Source of the DNA: Streptomyces catenulae
GTDB lineage: Bacteria > Actinomycetota > Actinomycetes > Streptomycetales > Streptomycetaceae
Direction of reading: 5' to 3'
Length of the DNA stretch: 64,000 bases
Assembly: GCF_000718015.1 (NCBI RefSeq)
Contig: NZ_JODY01000040.1
Span: forward strand, 26,296-90,295
The notes under the pieces were generated by a model, which was not told where the DNA came from, searched no databases, and saw only the letters and a list, made by a program, of their open reading frames with translations. This document shows positions 16,962-25,710 of this stretch, one piece after another. The position numbers were made by a program, and so were the translations under genes. How positions within the stretch are numbered: the first letter of the stretch is position 1; the number at the start of each line of letters is the position of its first letter.

Positions 16962-17684
16962 TCAGACGCCGTCGATACGGAGCCGGTCGCGGGCGCCCTG
17001 GAACACCGCACGGCCGATGTGCTCGGCGGCCGGGACCCGGGGCATCTCCACGTACAGGTCGTAGGCGCGGCCACCCGCCGTGGTCGTCAGCAACTGGAGC
17101 CGCCGGGTCCTGGTGGGCGTCTGCGGCGAGAAGGTGTACGTGGCGTCCAGGAGGAGCGCGGGGCGGTCGTGGAAGTGGACCGGCTCGGTGTGCACCTCGG
17201 CGTCCGGCCAGTACTCCCGCAGCCGCGCCGCCTCCCGGGCGCCCCAGGCGGTGAGCGACCGGGGGCGGTGGGCGTAGGTGGTGAGCCGCAGCCGGTTGCT
17301 GTCGTCGCCCGGTACGACGTACTCGACGATCCGGCTGCCCCGGCGGCGGTACGAGGCGTCGCCGTCGTCGTGCACGACCGTGGCGTACGTGGTGGGGACG
17401 GCGGGCCAGGCGCGGAGCCTGCGCTCGTGGTGGACCTCCCAGTCGAGGACGACGGGGGTGGTGGGCGAGGGCGTGGGGGTGGCGCGCGGTGGCCGGGACA
17501 CGCCGGGGGCGGCCCGGCGCGCGCCCTCCGTGCCGACCGGATCCACCGCGCCGACCAGCACCGCGGCGAGCGCCGCCGCGACGCCCGCGGCGAGCACGCC
17601 CAGGGCGATCCGGCCGCGCCGGGTGAGGCGGACGCCGCCGCGGTGCGCGCCCCGGCCGCCCGGTGCCTCCCCCGTTTCCGTCAT
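16962..17684 (-). CDS. Membrane-anchored secreted hypothetical protein
   Basis: 240 residues from the ATG at 17684. A positively charged cytoplasmic start (RLTRRGRIALG) leads into one membrane segment of about 24 residues, then a Pro/Thr-rich spacer (ATPTPSPTTPVVLDWEVH) and a soluble domain of about 150 residues outside the membrane. The soluble part contains PLLLDATYTFSPQTPT-like beta sequence and may be a lipid- or peptidoglycan-binding fold, but I do not recognise it. The open frame runs upstream to 18077, where it would overlap the divergent gene, so the later start is preferred. Confidence 0.65.
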   Translation of the reverse strand: MTETGEAPGGRGAHRGGVRLTRRGRIALGVLAAGVAAALAAVLVGAVDPVGTEGARRAAPGVSRPPRATPTPSPTTPVVLDWEVHHERRLRAWPAVPTTYATVVHDDGDASYRRRGSRIVEYVVPGDDSNRLRLTTYAHRPRSLTAWGAREAARLREYWPDAEVHTEPVHFHDRPALLLDATYTFSPQTPTRTRRLQLLTTTAGGRAYDLYVEMPRVPAAEHIGRAVFQGARDRLRIDGV

Positions 17685-17879
17685 GGCCGCATCATGCCAG
17701 CCGGTGGCGGGAGTTCGCCGTCCGTGGCGAGCGCGGGGGCCGGGCCCGGGGAAGCGGCGCCCGCGCCCCGACACGGCAGGGAACCTCCCCCGCCGCTCCT
17801 GCCGTCCTTGGCACAGTGAGGCTGCGGTACGGGACGGTCCGGTTATCGCGGCCGGCGGGCGGAGCGGGGGGTCTGGGGC

Positions 17880-18908
17880 ATGGCGATGCAGGACGACGGC
17901 GCGGTGGACGTCCGCCCGGATCCCGATCCGGGCCGCGCCGACCCGGCGCACCGGGGCCGCTACCGCGCCGCGGGGGTGTGCCTGGGGCTCCTGGGGCTGA
18001 CGCTGGCGGGCTGGACGGTGCGGGGCGTCGCCCAAGGGGGCGGCGGTCTCTGGGACTTCGTCGAGGAACTGTTCCACCCGGCGCTCCCCGGGGCGGTCCC
18101 GGTGCTCGGGCCGTACGAGTGGGCGTTCGCGGTGGCGTTCCTGGGTGTCGCCGGTCCGGCGCTGGCCGGTCGGCGGGCGGCGCGGGCGGCGGCGCTGCTG
18201 CTCGGCTGGGCGCTGCTGGCGGCCGCGCTACGGGAGGCCGTCGGGCTGTGCGACGAGGCGTACCGCGTCCGGTACGTGACCGCCCCGGAGTGGGGCTGGC
18301 TGCTGGCCACCCGGTGCCTGGGGCTGGTGACCGCCCTGGTGGTGCTGGGGGCGCTGCTGCCGGTCGGGGACGGGCGCCGGGGAGCGTACGGCGGCCCGGA
18401 CGCGCCCCCGGGCACCTGGCGGCGCCGCCCCTCACGGATCTGCGGGGTGCTGTTCCTGGTGATGGGCGTGGTCCAGCTGGCGTGGACGGCCCAGGGGCCG
18501 CTGCTCGCCTCCGGGCACCCGGGGCGGTTCCTGCGGGCGGTCGTGGACGCGGCCGCGACGGGGACGGTGGGGCTCGCGACGCCCCCGGAGTTCGCCGCGG
18601 CGGGCGCGGCGCTGGTGCTGCTGATCCTGGGGGCGCTGGCCTGGGGCGCCCGGTGGGAGGTGCGCAGCGCGCTGCTGGCGTACGGGGCGGTACAGCTCTA
18701 TCTGACGGTGCGGTCGGTGGTGCAACTGGCCGTGACCGACTACTTCAACCGGTCGCTGGAGACGCCGCAGGGCGTGCTGTGGCTGGCGACGACGGCGTAC
18801 GGCCTGGCGGCGATGACGTCGGTGGTGGTGCTCTCCTCGGGGCGGCCGGGCGGGCCGTACGGCGGGGCGCGGGGCGAGAGTTTGCGGACGGCGGCCGCGG
18901 AGCGCTGA
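17880..18908 (+). CDS. Multi-pass membrane protein, function unknown
   Basis: 342 residues with about seven to eight hydrophobic segments starting near residue 30. A charged N-terminus of some 25 residues precedes the first one, and the C-terminus is polar. No catalytic or transport motif is evident. It is divergent from the anchored protein at 16962-17684 and is closed by two strong hairpins directly after its stop. The ATG at 17880 has a plausible GGGG-rich leader. Confidence 0.65.
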   Translation: MAMQDDGAVDVRPDPDPGRADPAHRGRYRAAGVCLGLLGLTLAGWTVRGVAQGGGGLWDFVEELFHPALPGAVPVLGPYEWAFAVAFLGVAGPALAGRRAARAAALLLGWALLAAALREAVGLCDEAYRVRYVTAPEWGWLLATRCLGLVTALVVLGALLPVGDGRRGAYGGPDAPPGTWRRRPSRICGVLFLVMGVVQLAWTAQGPLLASGHPGRFLRAVVDAAATGTVGLATPPEFAAAGAALVLLILGALAWGARWEVRSALLAYGAVQLYLTVRSVVQLAVTDYFNRSLETPQGVLWLATTAYGLAAMTSVVVLSSGRPGGPYGGARGESLRTAAAER

Positions 18909-18911
18909 GGG

Positions 18912-18947
18912 GCGCGCGGCACCCGGGCGGGCGCCCGGGCCGCGCGC
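18912..18947 (+). terminator. Terminator after the membrane protein gene
   Basis: An outer stem GCGCGCGG (18912-18919) with CCGCGCGC (18940-18947) and an inner stem CCCGGGC (18922-18928) with GCCCGGG (18933-18939) form a long GC hairpin three bases after the stop codon. Confidence 0.8.
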
Positions 18948-18952
18948 AGAGG

Positions 18953-18983
18953 CGGCCGCCGCGTGTGGGGGCCGCGGCGGCCG
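18953..18983. terminator. Second hairpin of a tandem terminator
   Basis: Arms CGGCCGCCGCG (18953-18963) and CGCGGCGGCCG (18973-18983) form a perfect 11-bp stem with a nine-base loop, five bases after the first hairpin. Together they insulate the downstream two-component genes. Confidence 0.65.
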
Positions 18984-19189
18984 TCGCTGTGAGCTGCACC
19001 GCCTCCGGTGCCGGTGGCCCGGTCGGTGGTGCAGCATGAAGGCACTCTGCCGGTGTACGCCCCGGTGAGGCATCGTCCCGAGGTCCCGGGCACACCCCCG
19101 CCGCTCGGCGGGGGTACGGGCCCACCGCAGGGCGGCCTCCCCGGGGTGGGCGCGCCCGGTGGGAACGTGCGAGGAGAAAGGGGCGCCCG

Positions 19190-19852
19190 GTGATCCGTGT
19201 CGCTGTGGTGGACGACGAACGGCTCGTCAGGTCGGGGCTGCGGATGATTCTGGGCACCGCCCCGGACATCGAGATGGTCGCCGACTGCGGCGGCGGCGAG
19301 GCGGTCGGGACGGTGCTGGACAGCGGCGCCGAGGTCGTCCTGCTGGACATCCGGATGCCGGACGTCGACGGGCTGACGGTGCTGCGGCAGCTGCGCGCCG
19401 CCCCGAAGCCGCCGGTGGTCGCGATGCTGACCACCTTCGACGCCCAGGAGTACCTCACCGCGGCGCTGCGCGAGGGCGCCGCCGGGTTCCTGCTGAAGGA
19501 CTCCGAGCCGGAGCAGCTGGTGCGCGCGGTGCGGACGCTGGCGGCGGGCGGCAGCGTCCTGGACCCCGGGGTGACCCGGGCGGTGATCGGCGGCTATCTG
19601 ACCGCCGAGGACCAGGCCGCCGCGGCGCGGGCCGTCGCGGGGCTGACGCCGCGGGAGTCGGAGGTGCTGGCGCTGCTCGGCGAGGGGCTGGCCAACGCCC
19701 AGATCGCGGACCGGATCGGACTGGCACCCAGCACCGTCAAGGACCATGTCAGAGCCCTGCTGGGCAAGCTGGGCGGCCTCAACCGCATCCAGGCGGCAAT
19801 CGTCGCCGACCGCGCGGGCCTGGTGGCCCGTATACCCCGCGGGACGTGCTGA
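19190..19852 (+). CDS. NarL/LuxR-family response regulator
   Basis: 220 residues. The receiver domain has the acidic pair in VVDDERLVR, the phosphoacceptor D53 in LLDIRMPDVDG, the conserved Thr in AMLTTFDAQEY and the Lys in FLLKDSEPEQ. The C-terminal HTH (LTPRESEVLALLGEGLANAQIADRIGLAPSTVKDHVRALLGKLG) is a standard LuxR fold. The GTG start is preceded by GAGGAGAAAG. It overlaps the sensor kinase gene by about seven bases, so the two form a translationally coupled pair with the regulator first. The target promoters are unknown. Confidence 0.93.
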   Translation: MIRVAVVDDERLVRSGLRMILGTAPDIEMVADCGGGEAVGTVLDSGAEVVLLDIRMPDVDGLTVLRQLRAAPKPPVVAMLTTFDAQEYLTAALREGAAGFLLKDSEPEQLVRAVRTLAAGGSVLDPGVTRAVIGGYLTAEDQAAAARAVAGLTPRESEVLALLGEGLANAQIADRIGLAPSTVKDHVRALLGKLGGLNRIQAAIVADRAGLVARIPRGTC

Positions 19853-21204
19853 CGGTGGCGGGGGACGCACGGCGGGCGCCGGGGGCGCGCGCGGACGACG
19901 GCGCGCCGGGGGCGCCCGGCGACCGGCTTCCGGTGGTACCCGAAGCGCGGGGGCACGATCCGGTGCCGGGGGCGCGGGACGGGGCCGTCGCGCCGGGGGC
20001 GCGCGGTGGTCCGGGTGCGCGGGTGCCGCGGTGGCTGCGCCGGGTCGCCCCGCTGGTCGTCCCGGCGCTGCTGGGGATCGCCGACGCGTTCCTCGTCAAC
20101 GGGCTCCACCTGCCCCTGGAGCTGGCCGTGTCGCTGGTCGCCGCCGCCGCACTGCTGCTGCGCCGCCGCTTCCCGCTGCTGGTCTTCCTCTTCACGCTGC
20201 CGGGCCTGTACATCGGCTACATCTGGTTCGCGCCGATGATCGCGCTCTACACGGTGGCGGCGCGGCGCCCGGGGCGGCCCCGGCTGGGGATCTGCGCGGC
20301 GCTGCTGATCGCCGCGCACTTCTTCCCGTATCCGCTCTCGGACCTGGAGCTGACCGCGTACCGGGAGAACACCCTGGTGCTGATCGACGCGTGCGTCACC
20401 TCGGCGGCGCCGATCACCCTGGGGCTGCTGGTGCGCACCCGGGGCGAGCTGGCCGCGCGGGTCGAGGAGCTGACCCGCAGCCTGCGCCGCGAGGACCGGC
20501 TGCTGGCCGACCGGGTGCAGGCCACCGAGCGCGCCCGGCTGGCCCGGGAGATGCACGACGTCGTCGCCCACCAGGTGAGCCTGATCAGTCTCCAGGCGGG
20601 CGCGGTGCAGGTCAGCACGGGCGACGAGGCGGCCCGGGACGGGGCGCGCACCATACGGGAGCTGTCGGTGCGCACCCTGGAGGAGCTGCGGCACATGGTC
20701 GGCGTACTACGGACGGCCGGTGGCCCGGAGGAGGTCCGCCGCCCGGCGCCGCAGCCGGATCTGGCGGAGCTGCCGCGGCTGATCGGGATGAGCGGTCTCG
20801 ATGTGACGTACGAGCCGGGTGTGGTGGCGGGCGGCCGGGGCACGCAGACCGTGGAGCGGGCGGCGTTCCGTACCGTCCAGGAGGCGCTGACCAACGTCCG
20901 CAAGCACGCCCCGGGGGCGCGGGTGCTGGTCCGGATCGATCCGCTGGCGGCGCCGGACGCCGGGCGGGCCACGGACGCGTCGGCCGCGGGCGGGCTGCGG
21001 GTGGAGATCCGCAACGGGCCGCCGGACGCCTCGGCGGCGGCTCCGGCGCTGCCGGGCGGCGGTCACGGGCTGGTCGGGCTGCGCGAGCGGGCGCAGCTCC
21101 TCGGCGGGACGCTGGAGACGCGGCACACCCCCGAGGGCGGCTTCCTCGTCTGCGCGCGCTTCCCGTACCGGGCGGAGTCCTCCTACGGGACGGATTCCCC
21201 GTAG
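19846..21204 (+). CDS. NarL-family sensor histidine kinase
   Basis: About 452 residues. A Gly/Ala/Arg-rich cytoplasmic start of some 60 residues is followed by four to five membrane segments (about 65-205), a coiled-coil linker (LAARVEELTRSLRREDRLL), the HisKA_3 motif ERARLAREMHDVVAHQVSLISLQAGAVQ with the phosphoacceptor His, and a HATPase domain with QEALTNVRKHAPGA and GGGHGLVGLRERAQLLGG. It pairs with the regulator at 19190. The first possible GTG is at 19846, overlapping the regulator stop; another in-frame GTG at 19855 is equally possible. The sensor part has no recognisable ligand domain. Confidence 0.9.
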   Translation: MLTVAGDARRAPGARADDGAPGAPGDRLPVVPEARGHDPVPGARDGAVAPGARGGPGARVPRWLRRVAPLVVPALLGIADAFLVNGLHLPLELAVSLVAAAALLLRRRFPLLVFLFTLPGLYIGYIWFAPMIALYTVAARRPGRPRLGICAALLIAAHFFPYPLSDLELTAYRENTLVLIDACVTSAAPITLGLLVRTRGELAARVEELTRSLRREDRLLADRVQATERARLAREMHDVVAHQVSLISLQAGAVQVSTGDEAARDGARTIRELSVRTLEELRHMVGVLRTAGGPEEVRRPAPQPDLAELPRLIGMSGLDVTYEPGVVAGGRGTQTVERAAFRTVQEALTNVRKHAPGARVLVRIDPLAAPDAGRATDASAAGGLRVEIRNGPPDASAAAPALPGGGHGLVGLRERAQLLGGTLETRHTPEGGFLVCARFPYRAESSYGTDSP

Positions 21205-21213
21205 GGGCGGTGG

Positions 21214-21235
21214 CCCTGGGGCGTGTCGCCCAGGG
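21214..21235. terminator. Hairpin between convergent genes
   Basis: CCCTGGG (21214-21220) pairs with CCCAGGG (21229-21235) in the 40 bases between the kinase stop and the STAS gene stop. It could serve both strands. Confidence 0.5.
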
Positions 21236-21244
21236 GTGCCGGGA

Positions 21245-21619
21245 TCAGGCCGAGAGCGGGGCGGCGGTCTCGTCGACGGCGGTGTGCAGGTCCGGGTAGA
21301 CCTCGAAGAGGCGGCGGACGCCGAGGGCGGCGAGGACGCGGTTGACATGCGAACCGTCGACGGCCCCCTGGGCGGGGAGGATCAGCCGGAGGCGGCCCTG
21401 GCAGGAGCGCATCAGCCGTCGGGCGGCGATGAGCACACCGACGCCGCTGGAGTCGCAGAACCGGACCTCGGACAGGTCGAGGACGACGTTCCGCCGGCCG
21501 TCGGCGACCGCGTCGTGGACATGCTGGCGTACCGCGGGCGAGGTCACCAGATCCATCTCGCCGGACACCTGGAGGACGGCCCATCGGCCCTGTTCGTCTT
21601 CTGCCACCTTCAACGACAC
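21245..21619 (-). CDS. STAS-domain anti-sigma factor antagonist
   Basis: 124 residues from the GTG at 21619. The STAS fold shows LQVSGEMDLVTSPAVRQHV, then VVLDLSEVRFCDSSGVGVLIAARR, in which the Ser of DSSG is the position phosphorylated by anti-sigma kinases in SpoIIAA-type antagonists. Such proteins bind and neutralise an anti-sigma factor when unphosphorylated. It is not the BldG sequence as I remember it. It is divergent from an ECF sigma/anti-sigma pair, but that anti-sigma factor is a zinc-finger type rather than a kinase, so a direct partnership is not assured. An upstream in-frame start at 21721 has no ribosome binding site. Confidence 0.85.
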   Translation of the reverse strand: MSLKVAEDEQGRWAVLQVSGEMDLVTSPAVRQHVHDAVADGRRNVVLDLSEVRFCDSSGVGVLIAARRLMRSCQGRLRLILPAQGAVDGSHVNRVLAALGVRRLFEVYPDLHTAVDETAAPLSA

Positions 21620-22074
21620 GCGCTCGAAGCCTTTCGCTCGCTTGCGGACCGGACGCTCCCGGACATATCCGGAACACACCCTTCCCCGGCTCGACTGCCC
21701 GGCCTCTCTCCCCTGAAACACTGCGGAATGCGTGGCGCACTGGGCCGTTCCCGTCCAAGGCTATGCCCAGCGCGCGGTCACTCTTTGCCGAATTTCGGTC
21801 ACACCCCGGTAACGCATTCACCGAAAAGAGCAGGAACGATCTCCTGCGAACCCGCCTGACCGGGCATTCCCACCCCAAAGTGACGACTCCTTTACCATCC
21901 GCACCCTTGTTCCGGAGTGGTTTGCCGCAAAGAAGCGTGCACTGTCGGACCCCCCGACTACATTCGATGGCGCGTCCCACCCGCGCGGGCGGGACGCGGG
22001 CAAGGAGTTGACCGCACGACGGCGCGTCCGGCCGCGCCTCGGGCGGTCCGTACGACGGGACGGGGCAGAGGCCG
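21620..22074. promoter_or_regulatory. Divergent regulatory region between the STAS and ECF sigma genes
   Basis: This stretch is less GC-rich than its neighbours, as expected for a promoter region. It contains an inverted repeat TTTCGGT (21793-21799) with ACCGAAA (21820-21826) and a small dyad GCAGGA/TCCTGC (21830-21847). I could not fix a -35/-10 pair with confidence on either strand. Confidence 0.4.
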
Positions 22075-22662
22075 ATGGCGAGCGACGCACCACCACGCTG
22101 GGACAGACGGATGCAGCAGCGGCTCGCCCGCGGTGAGGCCGCCGCGCTCGGCGAGCTGTACGACCGCTTCGCCTCCCTGGTGCACAGCCTCGCCCACCGC
22201 GTCCTCGGCGACGAGGACGCCGCCGACCGCGTCACCCGCGAGGTCTTCGGCTACATCTGGGAGAACCCGGACGCCTACGACCCCAAGCAGGGCTCACTGC
22301 GCTCCTGGGTCGCCACCCTCACCCAGCGCCAGGCCGTCCACCGGCTGCGCCAGACCGAAGCCGCCCTCGCCGGTGACGGCGGCCAGGAGGCGGCGCCCGC
22401 CGAGGTCGAGCGGAAGATCCGCGACGCCTCCACCGCCGCCCGCGCCGACTACATCGTCACCTCCATGCCCGCCCCGCTGCGCGACGCCCTGGAGCTGGCC
22501 TACTTCCAGCGGCGCGACTACCGCCAGACCGCCGCCGACCTGGGCGTCACCGCGGATGAGGCCCGCCGCCGACTCCGCCTCGGCCTCCAGCTGCTGTCCA
22601 CCGCCCACCACCAGAAGCCGCCGTCCGACGGGCCCGGCGCCGGAAACGGAGGCCCCCGGTGA
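22075..22662 (+). CDS. ECF-type RNA polymerase sigma factor
   Basis: 195 residues. Region 2 is visible as LGELYDRFASLVHSLAHRVLGDEDAADRVTREVFGYIW (about 28-66), and region 4 as MPAPLRDALELAYFQRRDYRQTAADLGVTADEARRRLRLGL (about 130-172), with an acidic linker between. Cytoplasmic. It recruits RNA polymerase to a stress- or development-specific promoter set. Its TGA overlaps the GTG of the anti-sigma gene, the classic sigma/anti-sigma arrangement. The short Pro/Gly-rich tail is probably disordered. Confidence 0.9.
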   Translation: MASDAPPRWDRRMQQRLARGEAAALGELYDRFASLVHSLAHRVLGDEDAADRVTREVFGYIWENPDAYDPKQGSLRSWVATLTQRQAVHRLRQTEAALAGDGGQEAAPAEVERKIRDASTAARADYIVTSMPAPLRDALELAYFQRRDYRQTAADLGVTADEARRRLRLGLQLLSTAHHQKPPSDGPGAGNGGPR

Positions 22663-24056
22663 ACGGCCCGGAGGAATGGGAGGGGTACGACTACAGGGAG
22701 CCCTGCCCGCCGCACCACGACGGCCCCGGCGAGCCGCCCGGCGCCGCCCCGGGCCCGCCCACGGCCCGGCCCCGGATACCGTCACCGCGCGCCGCGGCCG
22801 AGGACCGCGGCCCGCTGCCCGACGCCCCGGAGAACGCCGCACCGGACCGCGGCCCCGCCCCCGCCGACGCCGCTCCCCCGCGCACCCCGGCGGCCCCCGG
22901 TGACGCCGCCCGCCCCGGTGGCGGACGGCCCGGCGACGGGCGCCCCGAGCTGCCGCACCGCGTGCTGACCTCGCTGCTCGGCGCCTGGGCGCTGGCCGCC
23001 TGCTCTCCCGAGGAGACCGCCGCCGTCGAGGCGCACCTCACCGACTGCGCGCCCTGCGCCGACGAGGCGCTGCGGCTGCGGGACGCCGTCGGCCTGCTCC
23101 ACCCCGCCGACAGCCTCGACCTCGACCCGCTGCTGCGCTCCCGCGTCCTGGAGGGCTGCCTGGGCCGCCGCCCGGCCCGTATCCCGGTGCCCGAGTGGGC
23201 CGCACCGTACGACGCGGAGACCGCCAAGCTGGACGCCCTGCTCCGCGACATGGGCGACGCCGAGTGGCGCGCCCCGGTGCGGCTGCGGTGGTTCGACGGT
23301 GAGCAGCCGGTGCACCGCGAGACCACCGCCGCCGGGGTGCTCGGCCATCTGCTGGCGGTCGACGGGCTGGTCGCCACGGCCCTGGGCCTGCCCGATCCGC
23401 TCGGCGACGCCGCGCCCACCGGACGGGCCGGGCCCGGCGCCCGCACCCGCGCCCTGTGGCGCACCGTCGGCGAGGCGCCCCGGACGCCCGCCCTCCACCG
23501 GCCGTGGCGCGAGCAGAGCCACACCCTGATCCGGACGGCCGCGTTCGCCGGTGGCGGGGTCGGCGATCTCGCGGTGCCGTACGGCCCGGTCCAGCTGCCG
23601 CTGCGCGACGCCTTCCTCGACCGGGCCTTCGGCTGCTGGCTGCACGCCGGTGACATCGCGGACGCGGTCGCCTACCCGCACGAGGGCCCGGCCGCCGACC
23701 ACCTGCACAGCCTGGTGGATCTCGCCGCCCGGCTGCTGCCGCGGGCCCTCGCCCACCTCCGGCAGTCCGGTCTCGCCGCGCCGCCGCGGCAGCTGGTGGC
23801 GGCCGGAGCCCCGGGCCGGACGCTCCATCTGGAGATCGAGGGGGACGGCGGCGGCCACTGGTACATAGCCCTGGACTCCCCGGCGGCGGTCGGCTCGCCG
23901 GAGCACACCGTGGCGCATCTCGCGCTCGACGGCGAGGAGTTCTGCCAGCTGGCGGCCGGTCACATCGTCCCGGACGAGGCCGCCGCCGGTTCGGACGGCG
24001 AACGCGAGGCGATCCGCGACGTCCTGTACGCCACCGCCTCCCTCTCCCGGCTCTGA
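22659..24056 (+). CDS. Zinc-finger anti-sigma factor fused to a mycothiol-isomerase-like domain
   Basis: 465 residues. After about 100 disordered residues rich in Pro, Ala and Gly comes a zinc anti-sigma motif H-x3-C-x2-C (VEAHLTDCAPCADE, about residues 125-138). The remaining 300 residues look like a DinB/maleylpyruvate isomerase fold (PEWAAPYDAETAKLDALLRDMGDAEWRAPVRL, then HLLAVDGLVATALGL), the family that includes mycothiol-dependent enzymes. There is no membrane segment. The gene overlaps the sigma gene by four bases in a GTGA junction, so it should hold that sigma factor inactive. Regulation by thiol redox state or zinc is an inference from the motif and fold. Confidence 0.85.
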   Translation: MNGPEEWEGYDYREPCPPHHDGPGEPPGAAPGPPTARPRIPSPRAAAEDRGPLPDAPENAAPDRGPAPADAAPPRTPAAPGDAARPGGGRPGDGRPELPHRVLTSLLGAWALAACSPEETAAVEAHLTDCAPCADEALRLRDAVGLLHPADSLDLDPLLRSRVLEGCLGRRPARIPVPEWAAPYDAETAKLDALLRDMGDAEWRAPVRLRWFDGEQPVHRETTAAGVLGHLLAVDGLVATALGLPDPLGDAAPTGRAGPGARTRALWRTVGEAPRTPALHRPWREQSHTLIRTAAFAGGGVGDLAVPYGPVQLPLRDAFLDRAFGCWLHAGDIADAVAYPHEGPAADHLHSLVDLAARLLPRALAHLRQSGLAAPPRQLVAAGAPGRTLHLEIEGDGGGHWYIALDSPAAVGSPEHTVAHLALDGEEFCQLAAGHIVPDEAAAGSDGEREAIRDVLYATASLSRL

Positions 24057-24096
24057 GCGGGAAGGGGAGGCGGCGGGGCGGCTGCGGGGGCGGCGG

Positions 24097-25020
24097 TCAG
24101 GCGAAGACGACCGTCCGGGCGCCGTTGAGCAGCACCCTGCGCTCGCTGTGCCACTTCACCGCGCGGGCCAGCGCCTGGCACTCCACGTCCCGGCCGATGG
24201 CGACCAGCTGATCGGGGGTGACCTCGTGACCGACCCGCTCGACCTCCTGCTCGATGATCGGGCCCTCGTCGAGGTCGGCGGTGACGTAATGGGCGGTGGC
24301 ACCGATCAGCTTCACGCCGCGGGCGTGCGCCTGGTGGTAGGGCTTGGCGCCCTTGAAGCTCGGCAGGAAGGAGTGGTGGATGTTGATGATCCGGCCGGAG
24401 AGCGCCTTGCACAGGTCGTCGGAGAGCACCTGCATGTAGCGCGCCAGCACCACCAGCTCGACCCGCTCGGCCCGTACCAGCTCCAGCAGTTCCGCCTCCG
24501 CCTGCGCCTTGGTCGCCTTCGTCACCGGGATGTGGTGGAAGGCGATGCCGTACGAGGCGACCAGCTCGGCGAAGTCGGTGTGGTTGGAGACGACGGCGGC
24601 GATCTCGACCGGCAGCGCGCCGATGCGGGAGCGGAAGAGCAGGTCGTTCAGGCAGTGGCCGAACTTCGACACCATCAGGACGATGCGCATCTTCTCGTCG
24701 GCGCGGTGGATCTGCCAGTCCATCCGGAACGAGTCGCCGACCGCGGCGAAGCTGGCGCGCAGCTTCGCCACGCTGTCCGGGGCGTCCGCCGTGAAGTGCA
24801 CCCGCATGAAGAACAGCCCGGTGTCGTGGTCGCCGAACTGCTGGCTGTCCTCGATGTTGCAGCCCGTCATGAACAGGAAGCTGGACACGGCGTGCACGAT
24901 GCCCTGCTTGTCCGGGCAGGACAGCGTCAGGACGTACTGGTCGGTGGGACGGCCCTGACCGGAACCGCTGGGGGCGGACCCGTCGTTCGGGCCGGGCGTG
25001 GAGGACTGCGACTCGCTCAT
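24097..25020 (-). CDS. purU: Formyltetrahydrofolate deformylase
   Basis: 307 residues. It hydrolyses 10-formyl-THF to formate and THF, balancing the one-carbon pool. An ACT domain (YVLTLSCPDKQGIVHAVSSFL, about 27-105) precedes the formyltransferase-type catalytic domain, which carries IINIHHSFLPSFKGAKPYHQA and GATAHYVTADLDEGPIIEQEV, including the catalytic Asn, His and Asp positions. The ATG at 25020 matches the usual N-terminus; an in-frame ATG six codons upstream at 25038 is possible. It is convergent with the anti-sigma gene. Confidence 0.95.
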   Translation of the reverse strand: MSESQSSTPGPNDGSAPSGSGQGRPTDQYVLTLSCPDKQGIVHAVSSFLFMTGCNIEDSQQFGDHDTGLFFMRVHFTADAPDSVAKLRASFAAVGDSFRMDWQIHRADEKMRIVLMVSKFGHCLNDLLFRSRIGALPVEIAAVVSNHTDFAELVASYGIAFHHIPVTKATKAQAEAELLELVRAERVELVVLARYMQVLSDDLCKALSGRIINIHHSFLPSFKGAKPYHQAHARGVKLIGATAHYVTADLDEGPIIEQEVERVGHEVTPDQLVAIGRDVECQALARAVKWHSERRVLLNGARTVVFA

Positions 25021-25080
25021 GACCTCATAGGGTCGCATACCCGGACACCGCCCGGACGCGGGCCTCGCCCTCGCGTCGGC

Positions 25081-25587
25081 TCAGGCACCGGCCGGGGCAC
25101 CGCCGGTCACCTGCGCCAACGCCTCCAGCGACAGCGGCGGCCCGTCCGGATCGTCGCCGTCCGCCCGGGACAGCCGGACGTGCGCCTCGCGCGCCGCCCG
25201 GACCGCCTCGGGCCAGCCGGGGTGCTCGACGTACGCGGCGGCGGGTGAGTCCGCGCCGACCTGGTGCATGATCCGCAGCATCTGCACCACGGTGGCGTCG
25301 ACGAGCGCCGCCTCCTGGGTGTCGCGGAAGATCGTGCCGACGTATTTCTCCGCGGACCAGTTGTCCAGCCAGGTGTCCTCGACGAGCCGGTAGACGGCGT
25401 CGGTCACATCGCCGTACCCGGGGCGGCCGGTCAGCCAGGTCTCCCGGTGGAATCCGGGGTCGGAGAGCATGTGCAGCGCGGAGCGCACATTGCTGCGCCA
25501 GCGCCACCACGGCATGTCGTTGTGGGGCATGCCGTCCATGGTGGTCGAGCGGCGGCCGCGACGGGAAGACTTCTCCGAACCTTGCAC
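25081..25587 (-). CDS. Small conserved actinobacterial protein
   Basis: 168 residues from a GTG at 25587, or fewer if translation begins at the ATG codons at 25539 or 25530. The core (MPWWRWRSNVRSALHMLSDPGFHRETWL, then DAVYRLVEDTWLDNWSAEKYVGTIFRDTQEAALVD) is Trp- and acid-rich and looks like a conserved single-domain protein of the Streptomyces purU neighbourhood. I recall it as the SCO4402-type family but know no function. No good Shine-Dalgarno precedes any candidate start; TACGAT at 25596-25601 lies eight bases before the GTG, so a leaderless mRNA is possible. Confidence 0.75.
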   Translation of the reverse strand: MQGSEKSSRRGRRSTTMDGMPHNDMPWWRWRSNVRSALHMLSDPGFHRETWLTGRPGYGDVTDAVYRLVEDTWLDNWSAEKYVGTIFRDTQEAALVDATVVQMLRIMHQVGADSPAAAYVEHPGWPEAVRAAREAHVRLSRADGDDPDGPPLSLEALAQVTGGAPAGA

Positions 25588-25710
25588 AGCAATCGATCGT
25601 ACGTTCCTCGCTCCCGATCACCTATCGCCCCCCGGAGTTCACCCCTTCGTCACCCTCCGCTGACCTGGAGTCACTCACGCGTTTCGGGCGGGCCGCGAGG
25701 CTCACGGACC

